A DNA stretch of 64,000 bases from Aliikangiella maris (GCF_040719265.1 NZ_JBFDAH010000017.1:1-64000), one strand, 5' to 3'; shown: positions 23,724 through 33,475, counted from the first letter of the stretch. Notes: a model not told the origin generated them from the sequence alone. A program made the numbers and translations.

Positions 23724-26460
23724 TATTATTCCTAACCGCTACTTCGCTATTTTGACTTGAATATGGTGATAGCGCACTCTTTCTGTTATCGTCATGCAAG
23801 CTTTCATCAGGCTGTTCTTCATTAATTCGACAAAAGTCAACCAGCTCACAAAACTGGCAGGATTCGAGTTGGTTCTTTGGTGAAACAGGCATTTCGCCAC
23901 TTGCTATTCTTGAAGCTAATGAAGTCAGAGTCTTTTGCCATTGCTCAACTAAAGGGACATCTGGTGATATTAATTTTGGATCGCCTGAGTACCAACGTGT
24001 TTTATCTTTAGTTTCTTCAATCCCCACTTCTAAAAAACGTTGGTTTTCCTTATCAAACCAGATGCCAGCTTGTTGCACTTCACCTGTTCTTAATTTCGCA
24101 TAGGTTAAACTGGTAATTTTTTCATTCTCACATGCCAATACATAGGCAGGCATTTGTGCTTCTTCAGGGCGACTGCCTAGCCATTTTTTAAAATGACTCT
24201 GTCCCGTTTTATAGTCAATAATTTCAATAGAACCATCATCTAAATAATCAATTCGATCGATTCTAAAAGAAAATTTCAACGGCCCAAGTGTCAGTGTTTT
24301 ACCAACTTCAGTTTCAACAGTAAACGGAGCGCGTTGTTTTTCTATTTTAAACCATTGTAAAATCAATTGATAAAGTCGGGTAAACTCCAGCTCGATTACT
24401 TTGGGTGGTGCCAGCGCATGTAATTGCGCATTTAATTGCTGTTGAGTCTGTTTTAAACAGTTTTTAATTAAATCTTCCAGTGCCAACTCAGAAAGGGACA
24501 TCAATGCATCATGAGTTTGCAAAGTCTGCCAAATCAGCTCCATAGTTTGATGTAACCAAGCACCTTTTATTTTTGCATCAATTCCACTCCGTAAGGTTTG
24601 GGGTAGTTGCAAATTAAAATGAAAATGTCCCATTGCTTTAAATGGACAAGCAGCATATTCACTTAATAAATAAGCACCACCAGAAATATCACCAACACCC
24701 AATTGTAAGTTATCTTCTTTATACCACTGATAATCGGTTGTTAATTGTAAAGCGCCGGCGAGGTTTTGCGACATAGCAAAAGAATCAACTAAAGGAATCA
24801 TCTTAAAAAATGGCGAGCAGCAATCACTTGACTCTTCTTCAGCAGACTGTGTTACCCAAATATCGTCAGCACTATTTAACAATGACTGAGATAATTCTAA
24901 AGCATAGCGGTATTCTTTTTCGGCTGAGCTACCAGGCATCTGGTAACGCTGCTGTAATTCTATTGGTAAAAAGGGATTAGGGCTGGCTTTTTGAGGCCAG
25001 TTATTTTTATCAAACCCCACTAAAATTAATTGTTCAAATTCTAATCCGGCAGCTTCTAACACACCTAAAACATGCACATTAGTTCTATCACTGGGTAATT
25101 GAAAAGGCGCTTGTTGCAATAACTGTTGAAAAAATTCAATAGCTTCAGATTGGGTGCTTTTAGCATACAAACTTAGCAGCGCCGACATTTGTGTTAAAGT
25201 TTGATAAAACTCAGTTAATTGCTTTTGCTCGCTTTCAGTCAGTATCATTTGCTCCATCCAACCCCACTTTTTCAAGATATCACGCCAGACATCTATCCAT
25301 ACGGTTACGGGCTTTGCTTGCCTGCTGCGCTGCTGAACCTCGACTAATCGCTTATATAGCAGATTCAACTTGTCGCACTGGGCATGTGTTTGTATTGCGC
25401 TAACTAAGCGTTCAAAAGAGTAAAACGTATAAGACTGTAAACTTTGTTGATGCAAAAACTGTTTAATGACAAATGCATGTTCACCCCAGTGAATAAACGG
25501 GGTATTTTTTATCAGCATCAAGGTTGCCAAATCAATACCATCTGATTTTAATTGAAGGAGTTTCATTGCAATTGATACCAGCGGCATTTCAATAAGCGCT
25601 TGACCAGCAGAAACATTATAACGAACTTTATAAAGTGGCTCCCAAGGCAAATTTTCTTCTGGTTGAAATACATCACTAAATATTTGATGAACTAATCCAA
25701 GATGGTTCGCCAATTGATTAACGACAATACCGATAGACTGCTGAGAATTTTGCCGCAAGTTATTAGCTGCATTTTGTGCGGCAAATTGAAGTTCCTGTTT
25801 TAAATCAAGCAGCTCAACTCGCTGCCATCGCTTAACTTCACGCTGCGGATAAATTTCAATACACTCACTACCACGCTGCTGACAAAATGCCAGCCATTTC
25901 GACTCAATGGGCGTCAACTGATTAAAACCAAGTAAGATAATTTTTTGCGGAATCAGCCTCGACAGCTCATGGCGTTGGTCATATAAATAATTTAAGCGAG
26001 AGATTTGTGCTAACAGTTTTTTCTCCTTTAAAAACTGCTCTAACAGTTCAATCCAGCGAACAAAATACTGACTTTCTAAAGTAGGGGTCTCACTGATTGC
26101 ATCAATACTCAAATCCCATTGGTGCAAAATCTGATAGGCATCTATAACTTTCTCGGCAACCCCAAGTAAATTAGTTAATTGCCAATGTTCTTCATTTGCT
26201 ATCTGCGACTTCATCCAGATTTTTAATGCCAAACGGCTAACTAGCCTTGGCAGCGGTCGTGTAAAAGATAGTTCATCCCACAACTCATCCTGCCACTGAG
26301 AAAATGACATTACTTTAGGCGAATAAATCACTTCACCTTCACGCAAGTGATTAACAGCGCCGGCAATAAAGGCTTTTTGTGTTCTCGAATTAGGCGTCAG
26401 TATCAACGAATCGTTGTCGATATATTGTGCAACTTTAGCGAAACTGATGGTTAATGGCAT
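23713..26460 (-). CDS. AddB-like PD-(D/E)XK nuclease
   Basis: 915 aa. Degenerate helicase-like N-terminal part (residues 1-about 600). A RecB-type nuclease domain at the C-terminus has FRIDRIDYLDDGSIEIIDYK (about 724-743) and KTGQ after it. Four cysteines that could hold an Fe-S cluster are placed as in AddB: one in YAACPFKA (about 627) and three in CQFCELVDFC near the end. It overlaps the AddA-like gene by 11 bp, so translation is coupled. It supplies the second strand nuclease in DNA end repair. Confidence 0.85.
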   Translation of the reverse strand: MPLTISFAKVAQYIDNDSLILTPNSRTQKAFIAGAVNHLREGEVIYSPKVMSFSQWQDELWDELSFTRPLPRLVSRLALKIWMKSQIANEEHWQLTNLLGVAEKVIDAYQILHQWDLSIDAISETPTLESQYFVRWIELLEQFLKEKKLLAQISRLNYLYDQRHELSRLIPQKIILLGFNQLTPIESKWLAFCQQRGSECIEIYPQREVKRWQRVELLDLKQELQFAAQNAANNLRQNSQQSIGIVVNQLANHLGLVHQIFSDVFQPEENLPWEPLYKVRYNVSAGQALIEMPLVSIAMKLLQLKSDGIDLATLMLIKNTPFIHWGEHAFVIKQFLHQQSLQSYTFYSFERLVSAIQTHAQCDKLNLLYKRLVEVQQRSRQAKPVTVWIDVWRDILKKWGWMEQMILTESEQKQLTEFYQTLTQMSALLSLYAKSTQSEAIEFFQQLLQQAPFQLPSDRTNVHVLGVLEAAGLEFEQLILVGFDKNNWPQKASPNPFLPIELQQRYQMPGSSAEKEYRYALELSQSLLNSADDIWVTQSAEEESSDCCSPFFKMIPLVDSFAMSQNLAGALQLTTDYQWYKEDNLQLGVGDISGGAYLLSEYAACPFKAMGHFHFNLQLPQTLRSGIDAKIKGAWLHQTMELIWQTLQTHDALMSLSELALEDLIKNCLKQTQQQLNAQLHALAPPKVIELEFTRLYQLILQWFKIEKQRAPFTVETEVGKTLTLGPLKFSFRIDRIDYLDDGSIEIIDYKTGQSHFKKWLGSRPEEAQMPAYVLACENEKITSLTYAKLRTGEVQQAGIWFDKENQRFLEVGIEETKDKTRWYSGDPKLISPDVPLVEQWQKTLTSLASRIASGEMPVSPKNQLESCQFCELVDFCRINEEQPDESLHDDNRKSALSPYSSQNSEVAVRNNNES

Positions 26461-26597
26461 AGGTTACTGAGCGATTAAAAGACTAAATAAAGACAAGACT
26501 AGCTATTTTGTGGCAGGAAACCAGCGGTTTCAAGAGACTTTTTGATTTTATCAAACTATCGATATGATTTTAACTTGCGAGATATCTTACTGACAAT

Positions 26598-26628
26598 AAA
26601 AAAAGGCAGCCATTCCAGCTGCCTTTTT
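26598..26628 (-). terminator. Terminator of the CsrB-like RNA
   Basis: GGCAGC (26605-26610) pairs with GCTGCC (26618-26623), extended by A5/T5 pairs, with seven T on the minus strand. Its loop holds one more GGA. It could also act on addB-side read-through. Confidence 0.9.
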
Positions 26629-26882
26629 CTAATTTCCTCGATCTATCCTAGAACATTCCATTACCCTATCCTTCTGGCTCCAGCGCACTTCCGAAATCGT
26701 CCTATTCAATTCCATTGAGGGGAACTCCTTATTCCCTGTATCGATCCTTACCTTCCGTAGAATATCCGTTTTGTCTACCTGTTTGTCATTCCCTAACAAA
26801 AAGTCCATTAGCCAATTCCATTTGGCTGCCACTCCTTAAGCGGTAGCTCCCTGTCCTCCTGTTTTCCCTATCTCCTAAGGAC
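26598..26882 (-). ncRNA. csrB: CsrB/RsmB-family regulatory RNA
   Basis: The minus-strand transcript of about 285 nt contains 23 GGA triplets (about 4-5 expected by chance), mostly as AGGA, GGGA or TGGA. Several sit in hairpin loops: TCAATGGAATTGA (26706-26718) and CCAAATGGAATTGG (26812-26825). A sigma-70 promoter lies just upstream and a strong terminator at the end. CsrB-type RNAs bind many CsrA/RsmA dimers through GGA loops and free mRNAs from CsrA control. A 67-codon open frame inside (26629-26832) looks like a chance frame. The start site is inferred from the promoter. Confidence 0.88.
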
Positions 26883-26888
26883 AGTTAA

Positions 26889-26916
26889 AGTTTAGCTTTT
26901 CTAGACATTCAGACAA
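26889..26916 (-). promoter_or_regulatory. Promoter of the CsrB-like RNA
   Basis: Minus strand TTGTCT (26911-26916), 16-bp spacer, TAAACT (26889-26894). Transcription would start near 26882. I could not identify a convincing GacA/UvrY box in the AT-rich sequence upstream (26917-27161), where nothing else is recognisable. Confidence 0.6.
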
Positions 26917-27161
26917 GCACAAATTTTTGTAAAAACATCATTTTTTTTATGGAATTAAAATCCAATTTGTATATAATTTCTTTAATTTTCAACTCTCTAC
27001 AAAATACCTTAGCAAAATAGTAGGGATAGTCTTATTGATTTTTAGGTGATATCTCACAAGCTTGTGAGATATTTCTTACAAAATTAATGAACAATATCCT
27101 ACAAACCTATTTTATATTCCTAATTCAAGCAAAAACCCTAAAATAATCAGGTATTTAACTA

Positions 27162-28283
27162 TTAATTCACATAACCCACTGGATAAATGACATAGTCTCG
27201 GTATCCAGTTATAACTCGTTTACTACCCTTTAAGGCCTTATCTAAGTCGCTGTCTCCGGTATCAGTCAGCATTGGTCGGCCATCAAGCTCTTGTAGTTTG
27301 CCTTTAGTCGCAATAACGTCAAAGTTGTTCCAGCCAGCTTGACGAATCACTTCGGGGCTGAGCTGATGATTACCTCGCCCTAAAATGTGTCCTTGTCCAC
27401 CAATAATTGTGATAATAAATCGTAGTTTTTTACCCTCAGATAGTAACGTCAAAAAGTCAGACTCTATCGCATCAGAGGTAAAGAGCTGTTGCTGATAAAC
27501 AATATCGGAACCTAATAGGGTATTTTCTAGCCCTAACTGTTCCATAATCGCTGCACAGGTACTCCCAGAGCCAATAACATAATAAATATCATCTTCCATT
27601 GTTTCGATAATTTCCGCAGCAATATCTTCCAAAACCAATGCTTCAACTTCGTGACCACCACTTTTAACGGCCTGCACATATTGAAGTGCCCCTGGTACAT
27701 TAAGGTATCCATATTTTTTTGCTTTCACTATACCTTCTCGAAATGCTCCTTCATCGATATCCATCACATCAGCAGATAACAGACTCATTAATTTGCCTTC
27801 AACCAAATCTTTCACTAATAGTCCGGCAGCTTCAGCCGAAACAGCATAAACACCTGAATGAATTTTAACCCCAGCCGGAACGCCTAAAACCATTTGCTCT
27901 TCATTACAGGTTTCAAAAACGTTACGAGCGGTTCCATCACCACCAGCAAATAAGATTAAATCAACTCCTTGCTGTTGCAACAGTTTTACAGCATTAATTG
28001 TGTCCTGTTCAGTTGAGGGATTTTCAGCCTGACAAATCACCCGATAATCAAGTTGTAGTGACTTGGCTAAATTCTCCCCCATTTCTCCCGCGACCGTATA
28101 AATAATCAACTTGTCTTTAACATCAACTAATTGAGACAGCGCAATTCGTGTTTTTTGCTCTGCCAACTTAAGTGCTCCCATACTTAATGCTTGCTGACGA
28201 ATTGTATCACCATCGCTACCCTTCAGGCCGACTCTGCCGCCAATGCCAGCAAATGGATTGATAATTAAACCGAGTTTAAACAT
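27162..28283 (-). CDS. ATP-NAD kinase family protein
   Basis: 373 aa, the long form of the family with GLIINPFAGIGGRVGLKG at the N-terminus and the kinase signature LFAGGDGTARNV (about residues 109-120). GVPAGVKIHSGVYAVS matches the large AcoX/NAD-kinase-like group. It probably phosphorylates NAD or a related nucleotide; a standard short NAD kinase elsewhere in the genome is likely. Directly follows epmC (19 bp). Confidence 0.85.
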   Translation of the reverse strand: MFKLGLIINPFAGIGGRVGLKGSDGDTIRQQALSMGALKLAEQKTRIALSQLVDVKDKLIIYTVAGEMGENLAKSLQLDYRVICQAENPSTEQDTINAVKLLQQQGVDLILFAGGDGTARNVFETCNEEQMVLGVPAGVKIHSGVYAVSAEAAGLLVKDLVEGKLMSLLSADVMDIDEGAFREGIVKAKKYGYLNVPGALQYVQAVKSGGHEVEALVLEDIAAEIIETMEDDIYYVIGSGSTCAAIMEQLGLENTLLGSDIVYQQQLFTSDAIESDFLTLLSEGKKLRFIITIIGGQGHILGRGNHQLSPEVIRQAGWNNFDVIATKGKLQELDGRPMLTDTGDSDLDKALKGSKRVITGYRDYVIYPVGYVN

Positions 28284-28302
28284 GAAGATTTTCCAAAAGT
28301 TA

Positions 28303-28818
28303 TTAATTAAAAAGTTGTTGGTTAAAAGCCTGCGCCAGACTATTCGCCAGTAATCTGGCTCTTGCTGGCAATGACTTTTCGCTTAAATAGTGATTTAACT
28401 GCTGTGTTACGGCATTTTTAAAAGATTGTGAAGCATCTATCGATTGACTTAAGTTATCAGCTGAAAAGTAAAACTGATGACCACAGGCAATTGAAAATAA
28501 CCACTCTAATGCTTGAGGTTTGACTTCAACTTGCTCAAACACTTGTTGTTGCGTTAAGGTTCTTCCTTCAGGTTCATACCAATATCCAAAATCATCTAGC
28601 TCTCGCCGTTTTTTACCGGCAATACACCAGTGTGCAATTTCGTGAAGCGCGCTTGAAAAATAATCTTCTCGCGAAAAAATCATCGCTTTTTGATTATTTC
28701 TGGCTGCCTGATAAAAGGGTTCTTTGGCGCCGATAACTAACTCAGTATTTTCGCTTTCACTAAATAGTTCATTAAAAACCAACACCAACTTTTTCAGCTT
28801 TTCTTTTTCGGATAACAT
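28303..28818 (-). CDS. epmC: Elongation factor P hydroxylase EpmC
   Basis: 171 aa YfcM/EpmC family. A metal-binding HEIAHWC motif (about residues 59-65), YWYEPEGR and ACGHQFYFS are family-specific. EpmC hydroxylates the beta-lysyl-lysine of EF-P after EpmA/EpmB act, at ribosomes stalled on polyproline. Probably in one operon with the downstream kinase gene. Confidence 0.92.
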   Translation of the reverse strand: MLSEKEKLKKLVLVFNELFSESENTELVIGAKEPFYQAARNNQKAMIFSREDYFSSALHEIAHWCIAGKKRRELDDFGYWYEPEGRTLTQQQVFEQVEVKPQALEWLFSIACGHQFYFSADNLSQSIDASQSFKNAVTQQLNHYLSEKSLPARARLLANSLAQAFNQQLFN

Positions 28819-29103
28819 AGATACACTAACAGATAAGGCATTTATTCCATGTAGATGCCTAACTCATTAAACATCATTAATTTTAATGTTGAATCATCAA
28901 TGATTCACTATAATTAATACCTGATAAGACAAATTTAATCTTGTTTACGTTAAAATGCTTGTTTTGGTCCATTTTTTCATCAAAATTTCAGTCGTCTTAA
29001 CGAAAATATAGGCATAAGCCAACATGGCTTTAAACATTGTCAAAAAGCAGGTCAATCAAACTAGCTTAACCCAAACAGGTCATTACACGAACAGTTTAAT
29101 CCG

Positions 29104-29358
29104 ATGAGTGAACAGATTTTAAAAGTTGAAACCGATCCAAGAGACCAAAACTGTATCTTAATTACGCTCAGACATATGCCAAATAAATATCTGTTTTGGC
29201 AACCAAAATGTCCTAAAGTAAAAGTTTATAAAGGACACGGGCGTCACTGGTATCATATACCTACTTTTAAACCAGCTCCCAATCGATTAATCCCGCTTTT
29301 AAAGGCAATTTCGTATAGTCCGCAATTTAAACATTTAAGACAACGATTTAACCAATAA
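29104..29358 (+). CDS. Conserved-looking hypothetical protein, 84 aa
   Basis: A small basic, soluble protein with aromatic-rich motifs (YLFWQPKCPKVKVYKGHGRHW, residues about 28-48, shortened here to KVYKGHGRHWYHIP). It stands alone on the plus strand between epmC and fabR. No family recognised, and the ribosome binding site is poor. The dense, non-repetitive coding composition and the basic C-terminus (FKHLRQRFNQ) suggest a real gene, perhaps nucleic-acid binding. The 285 bp before it hold an AT-rich promoter-like region without a firm motif. Confidence 0.6.
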   Translation: MSEQILKVETDPRDQNCILITLRHMPNKYLFWQPKCPKVKVYKGHGRHWYHIPTFKPAPNRLIPLLKAISYSPQFKHLRQRFNQ

Positions 29359-29452
29359 TTTTTGGCTACTTCAAATAGTCTGTTCTCACTGAGTCTGCTA
29401 TAAAGATAAAATTAATCGGCTATTTTTACATTAGTCGATAAGTCATTATACT

Positions 29453-30064
29453 TTATTCAACGGGCTTAAAATCATGTGCTTTTGCACCAGTTGCAATATA
29501 ACGCAATTGCTTAACGGCTCTCTCGGCAATTTGAGTTCGTTGCGCAGGCTTTGCATCTAATGATTCGGCACCGGCATTAAAAACTACGGCGACCATAGCC
29601 TCAGCTTGGGCATAAGCAGCATCTTTATCAAATCCTTTATTCATCATAAAATCTGATAACTCAACAATAAAATGCTGAATTTCCATTGCAACCCCTTTGC
29701 GCAGCGCGGGAGTTGTTCCTGAGCGTTCATGAAACAATAACCGAAAAACATTTGGATTTTGCTCAATAAATTCCATAAATGTTTTTACCGATGTCACTAT
29801 TACACTACCGCCCTCTTCAAAACGCTTGCGCCCTTTACGCATTAACTGCCGCAGAGTTAACCCGGACTCATCTACCAAAGTTAACCCTAACTCTTCCATA
29901 TCTTTAAAGTGACGATAAAAAGATGTGGGGGCAATATCTGCTTCTCTGGCAACTTCTCGCAAACTTAAACTGGCAAAACTTTTATCTGCACTTAATTGAT
30001 TTAACGCTGCTTCAATAATTTTGCGCCTGGTTCGTTCTTTTTGTATTGAGCGATTGGTGGCCAT
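29453..30064 (-). CDS. fabR: FabR, TetR-family repressor of unsaturated fatty acid genes
   Basis: 203 aa. The N-terminal HTH (KERTRRKIIEAALNQLSADK, residues about 8-27; then LREVAREADIAPTSFYRHF) is very close to E. coli FabR. LVDESGLTLRQLMRKGRKR and the FRLLFHERSGTTPA segment also match. FabR represses fabA and fabB in response to acyl-ACP or acyl-CoA unsaturation. A likely operator is present before fabA in this same window. Start ATG 30064 (MATNRS) rather than four codons upstream. Confidence 0.93.
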   Translation of the reverse strand: MATNRSIQKERTRRKIIEAALNQLSADKSFASLSLREVAREADIAPTSFYRHFKDMEELGLTLVDESGLTLRQLMRKGRKRFEEGGSVIVTSVKTFMEFIEQNPNVFRLLFHERSGTTPALRKGVAMEIQHFIVELSDFMMNKGFDKDAAYAQAEAMVAVVFNAGAESLDAKPAQRTQIAERAVKQLRYIATGAKAHDFKPVE

Positions 30065-30106
30065 TGGTTTTTCCAATTTTTATTCTTGTAATTTTTTATC
30101 AATTTT

Positions 30107-31030
30107 TTAAGGTTGTATTAGCTTTAACTGTTCTTTCGTTAATAAAAACACACCATGTCCACCACGAGAAAATTCTAACCAGGTAAATGGGATATCAGGA
30201 AAACTCTCTTCCAGTGCGGCAGCACTATTACCTACTTCAACAATTAACACACCTTGATCGGATAAATAGTCTGCAGCCTGAGCAAGCAACTTTCGAGTTA
30301 AATCCAATCCATCATCCCCCGAGACTAAACCCAACTCTGGTTCAGCTAAAAACTCCGCGGGTATTTCTGCAAAATCTTCTTCATCAACATAAGGCGGATT
30401 AGAAACAATGATATCGTATTTTTTATCGGGAATTCCCTCAAACAAATCAGCAAGGTAAAACGCAACATTGTCTTGTTGTAACCGTAAGCGATTAATTTCG
30501 GCAACAGCAATACAGTCTGCTGAAATATCGCCAGCATCGACTAAAGCATCAGGAAAATATTGTCCACATGCAATCGCAATACAGCCGCTTCCGGTACATA
30601 AATCAAGAATTTGTGTCACCTGCTCAGGCGCAACCCAAGGCTGAAAATTATTTTCTATGAGCTCACCAATAGGTGAACGGGGAACTAATACCCGTTCATC
30701 GACATAATATTCACTACCACAAAAATAAGCTTTATGAGTCAAATAAGGTAATGGTGTTCTTTCATTAATTCGGCGCGAGATTCGCTCGATGATTATTTGC
30801 TTTTCATTGCTGGTAATTTTGCTTGTCAGTAAATTATCAGGCACATCAAATGGTAAATTTAAGGACTGCAAAACCAGAGCAACCGCTTCATCCCATGCAT
30901 TATCAGTTCCATGCCCATAAAAAAGTTCAGCTTCTTCAAATCGGCTGTAAGTCCAACGAACAAAATCTTGAATCGTTACTAACTCTTTTAATGCTTGCTC
31001 CAAAATTGATGAGCTGATTTGGTAAGACAT
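30107..31030 (-). CDS. prmB: 50S ribosomal protein L3 N5-glutamine methyltransferase PrmB
   Basis: 307 aa class I SAM methyltransferase. SAM-binding motif LDLCTGSGCIAIA (about residues 137-149) and catalytic VSNPPYVDEEDF. The long N-terminal domain and PHGxxF-like FYGHGTDN segment fit PrmB over PrmC. It methylates a glutamine of L3 during ribosome assembly. Start ATG 31030 is preceded by AGGAAT. Confidence 0.93.
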   Translation of the reverse strand: MSYQISSSILEQALKELVTIQDFVRWTYSRFEEAELFYGHGTDNAWDEAVALVLQSLNLPFDVPDNLLTSKITSNEKQIIIERISRRINERTPLPYLTHKAYFCGSEYYVDERVLVPRSPIGELIENNFQPWVAPEQVTQILDLCTGSGCIAIACGQYFPDALVDAGDISADCIAVAEINRLRLQQDNVAFYLADLFEGIPDKKYDIIVSNPPYVDEEDFAEIPAEFLAEPELGLVSGDDGLDLTRKLLAQAADYLSDQGVLIVEVGNSAAALEESFPDIPFTWLEFSRGGHGVFLLTKEQLKLIQP

Positions 31031-31146
31031 AATATTCCTGCATTTAAATAGGTTATTTTTAATGGATAGAATAACCAAAATTTTTTGACTGTTAACGGAT
31101 ATGCCTGTTAACAGATATCGTTAGCTTCATTTTAAAACATTCGCAT

Positions 31147-31908
31147 CTAGTTTGCGCAATTTTGCTGCAAAGCAGTTAACATTCGCTCACGAACCAATGC
31201 GACAAATTCTCGTCTGGTTTCAACATTAAACTCTGCAGCATCGATCGGTTGACATATCTCAACATCAATCTGTTGGTTTAAAAACAACTGTAGATCACTG
31301 CCTGCTTGTACTTTATGGATATTTTTTATCACCAGAGGTATCACTAAAGCTTTGGTATCAAGCGCAATATGAAAACCACCTTTTTTAAATTCAGCTAATT
31401 TACCATCTTTTGAGCGAGTACCTTCAGGCGCAACCCATAAAATAATTCCACTGAGCATTTTTGCTTTGGCTACTTCCAAGTCTTTTAAGGATTGCTCACG
31501 ATTATGTCGGTCAATTGACAAAAACTCGCCACGGCGCAAAGCCGCAGAAAATACTGGAATTTTAAATAACTCTTTTTTCGCCAGCATGCGCAAGCTGGTA
31601 TTAAGTGCGACGATACTCGTTGGTATATCGTATAAACTACTGTGATTACACATTACGATAACAGGACGGCTCGTATCATTAGGAAAATTGCTCTGACCTG
31701 TGACATTAATTTTTACCGCGATCAATTTGAGCAGTTTTTCAGCCCAAAGGCGCATCATCCGATCGACAAAAGGTCTTAACTCTCGTACAAATTTCGAACC
31801 AAAAATAATACGACAACAGTAATAAAAAGTTATCAACCCCGTTTGTGTAGCAATCCACAAAAACTTTAGTCTACTCGCTTTTTGACCACTCATATAAAAC
31901 CTTAACAA
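31147..31908 (-). CDS. 1-acyl-sn-glycerol-3-phosphate acyltransferase family (PlsC-like)
   Basis: 253 aa. The acyltransferase motifs are NHSSLYD (HX4D, about residues 88-94) and APEGTRSKDG (about 159-168). One hydrophobic N-terminal segment (FLWIATQTGLITFYYCCRII) anchors it in the inner membrane. It transfers a fatty acyl chain to lysophosphatidate or a related lysolipid. Whether it is the main PlsC or an accessory enzyme cannot be told. Confidence 0.88.
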   Translation of the reverse strand: MLRFYMSGQKASRLKFLWIATQTGLITFYYCCRIIFGSKFVRELRPFVDRMMRLWAEKLLKLIAVKINVTGQSNFPNDTSRPVIVMCNHSSLYDIPTSIVALNTSLRMLAKKELFKIPVFSAALRRGEFLSIDRHNREQSLKDLEVAKAKMLSGIILWVAPEGTRSKDGKLAEFKKGGFHIALDTKALVIPLVIKNIHKVQAGSDLQLFLNQQIDVEICQPIDAAEFNVETRREFVALVRERMLTALQQNCAN

Positions 31909-31936
31909 CTAAAACTTTAACCACAAAGACTAATGA

Positions 31937-32398
31937 TTATTCTGGAAGATATACTTTTTCAACCATTGCATTCCTTGGGTGCTGAATGGTTAATTTAACA
32001 ATTTGTGCAGTTTCAAAACCAAAAATCTGGCAACCAGGGGACAGATATTGACACAATCTTGCAACAATTGGCATATGACTTACGATAATTAACTCACTGG
32101 TAGGACTTTCCAGTAAAAATTCTCCGAGTAGTTGGGAATCAGCGTAATGCACCAGCAATTCTTCCGTTGCAAAAGGCTTAGCCAAATTTAATAGAGAATG
32201 GACAATTTCCGCCGTTTGTTGTGTACGGCGGAAAGGACTGACCAGCATATGAGAAGGCAAGATAGTCTCTTGGGCTAACATTTGCCGAGCGACACTCTGT
32301 GCTTGTTGTTTTCCGGTTTCGGATAACGCTCTGGAAAAATCTGTCTGAAATTCGTTTACCGCCAGACCATGACGCATTATCCACAGCGTTTTTAACAT
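31937..32398 (-). CDS. sixA: Phosphohistidine phosphatase SixA
   Basis: 153 aa histidine phosphatase. The catalytic RHG is in LWIMRHGLA at the N-terminus, the second Arg in SPFRRTQQTAEI and the second His in VSHMPIVARL. SixA removes phosphate from phosphohistidines such as those of NPr in the nitrogen PTS. Start ATG 32398 (MLKTLW) chosen because the core begins there. Confidence 0.92.
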   Translation of the reverse strand: MLKTLWIMRHGLAVNEFQTDFSRALSETGKQQAQSVARQMLAQETILPSHMLVSPFRRTQQTAEIVHSLLNLAKPFATEELLVHYADSQLLGEFLLESPTSELIIVSHMPIVARLCQYLSPGCQIFGFETAQIVKLTIQHPRNAMVEKVYLPE

Positions 32399-32473
32399 GG
32401 TGTTCACCCCTTTAGTTAAAATAAGTGAGTACTTTATTTGCTGATCAGCCAATTCAATAATCAGTCAGTTTGC

Positions 32474-33475
32474 TTATAACTGTTTTGCAAACTCTCGAAC
32501 CTGCTGTAATTTATCATCAGTCAGTCGGGGTCCAAATTGCGTCACTAATTGTGCAGATGCAAAACTCGCCAGTTGACCGGCTTTGGATAAATCATGCCCT
32601 TGGCTAATTGCATATAAAAAACTCCCTGCAAACAAGTCTCCAGCCCCATTGGTATCAAGGGCTTTAACTGGGTGTCCTGCAACTTTGATTTGCTCATCAC
32701 CATAAACAATTAACGCCCCATCTGCCCCCAGTGTAATAACCACAACTTTTGCCAATTTAGATAGCTTTCGAGCAGCATCTTCAAGATTATCTGACTCTGA
32801 ATATAACGTTGCTTCATCATAGTTACAAAATAGTAAATCGACACCTTCACCAATGATTGCAATCAATCCTTCACGACAAAATTTAACCATATTGGGATCA
32901 GAAAGCGAGAAAGCGGTTTTAACCTGATTTTTACGCGCAAAAGCCATCGCTTCTACAGCAGCTTGCAACGCAGTTGGCGAACTCGATAGATAGCCTTCAA
33001 TATACAAGTATTCAGATGCAGCCAACGCACTTTGATTAACTTGCCGAGAGTTAATTTCTCCCGTTATACCTAGAAAAGTATTCATGGTGCGGTCAGCATC
33101 ATCGGTAATTAACACCAGACACTTACCCGTTTCGCCCTCTTCCAGGGCTTCATCGGCCAGATTAGTTTCTACTCCGTGGCGTAGTAAATCATCGCGATAA
33201 AAATGTCCAGTTTCATCATTTGCGACTTTACATGAATAAAAACACTTTGCGCCTAAAGATTGTGCCCCAATAATTGTATTTGCTGCCGAACCACCGCATG
33301 CCCTGGAGTGGTGCTTACCATGAAATGCATTTAATAATGCCTGTTGTCTTTCACCGTCAATCAGCGTCATCACGCCTTTTTCCACATTTAATGCTGCCAA
33401 TTCATCTGGGGTTGTCTCAATTTCAAAGTCAACCAGCGCATTGCCGATGCCGTAAACCTGATACTGTTTGTTCAT
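32474..33475 (-). CDS. Adenosine kinase-like PfkB sugar kinase
   Basis: 333 aa ribokinase fold. N-terminal GIGNALVDFE (about residue 9), CGGSAANTI (about 60-68) and the C-terminal catalytic DTNGAGDLFAGSFLYA (Asp as base). This group is usually annotated adenosine kinase; it likely phosphorylates a nucleoside or sugar. Normal length. Upstream of sixA on the same strand. Confidence 0.88.
   Translation of the reverse strand: MNKQYQVYGIGNALVDFEIETTPDELAALNVEKGVMTLIDGERQQALLNAFHGKHHSRACGGSAANTIIGAQSLGAKCFYSCKVANDETGHFYRDDLLRHGVETNLADEALEEGETGKCLVLITDDADRTMNTFLGITGEINSRQVNQSALAASEYLYIEGYLSSSPTALQAAVEAMAFARKNQVKTAFSLSDPNMVKFCREGLIAIIGEGVDLLFCNYDEATLYSESDNLEDAARKLSKLAKVVVITLGADGALIVYGDEQIKVAGHPVKALDTNGAGDLFAGSFLYAISQGHDLSKAGQLASFASAQLVTQFGPRLTDDKLQQVREFAKQL

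Noticed and set aside
26629..26832. 67-codon minus-strand ORF
   Set aside because: It lies wholly inside the GGA-rich CsrB-like RNA, ends at its terminator, and encodes nothing recognisable.
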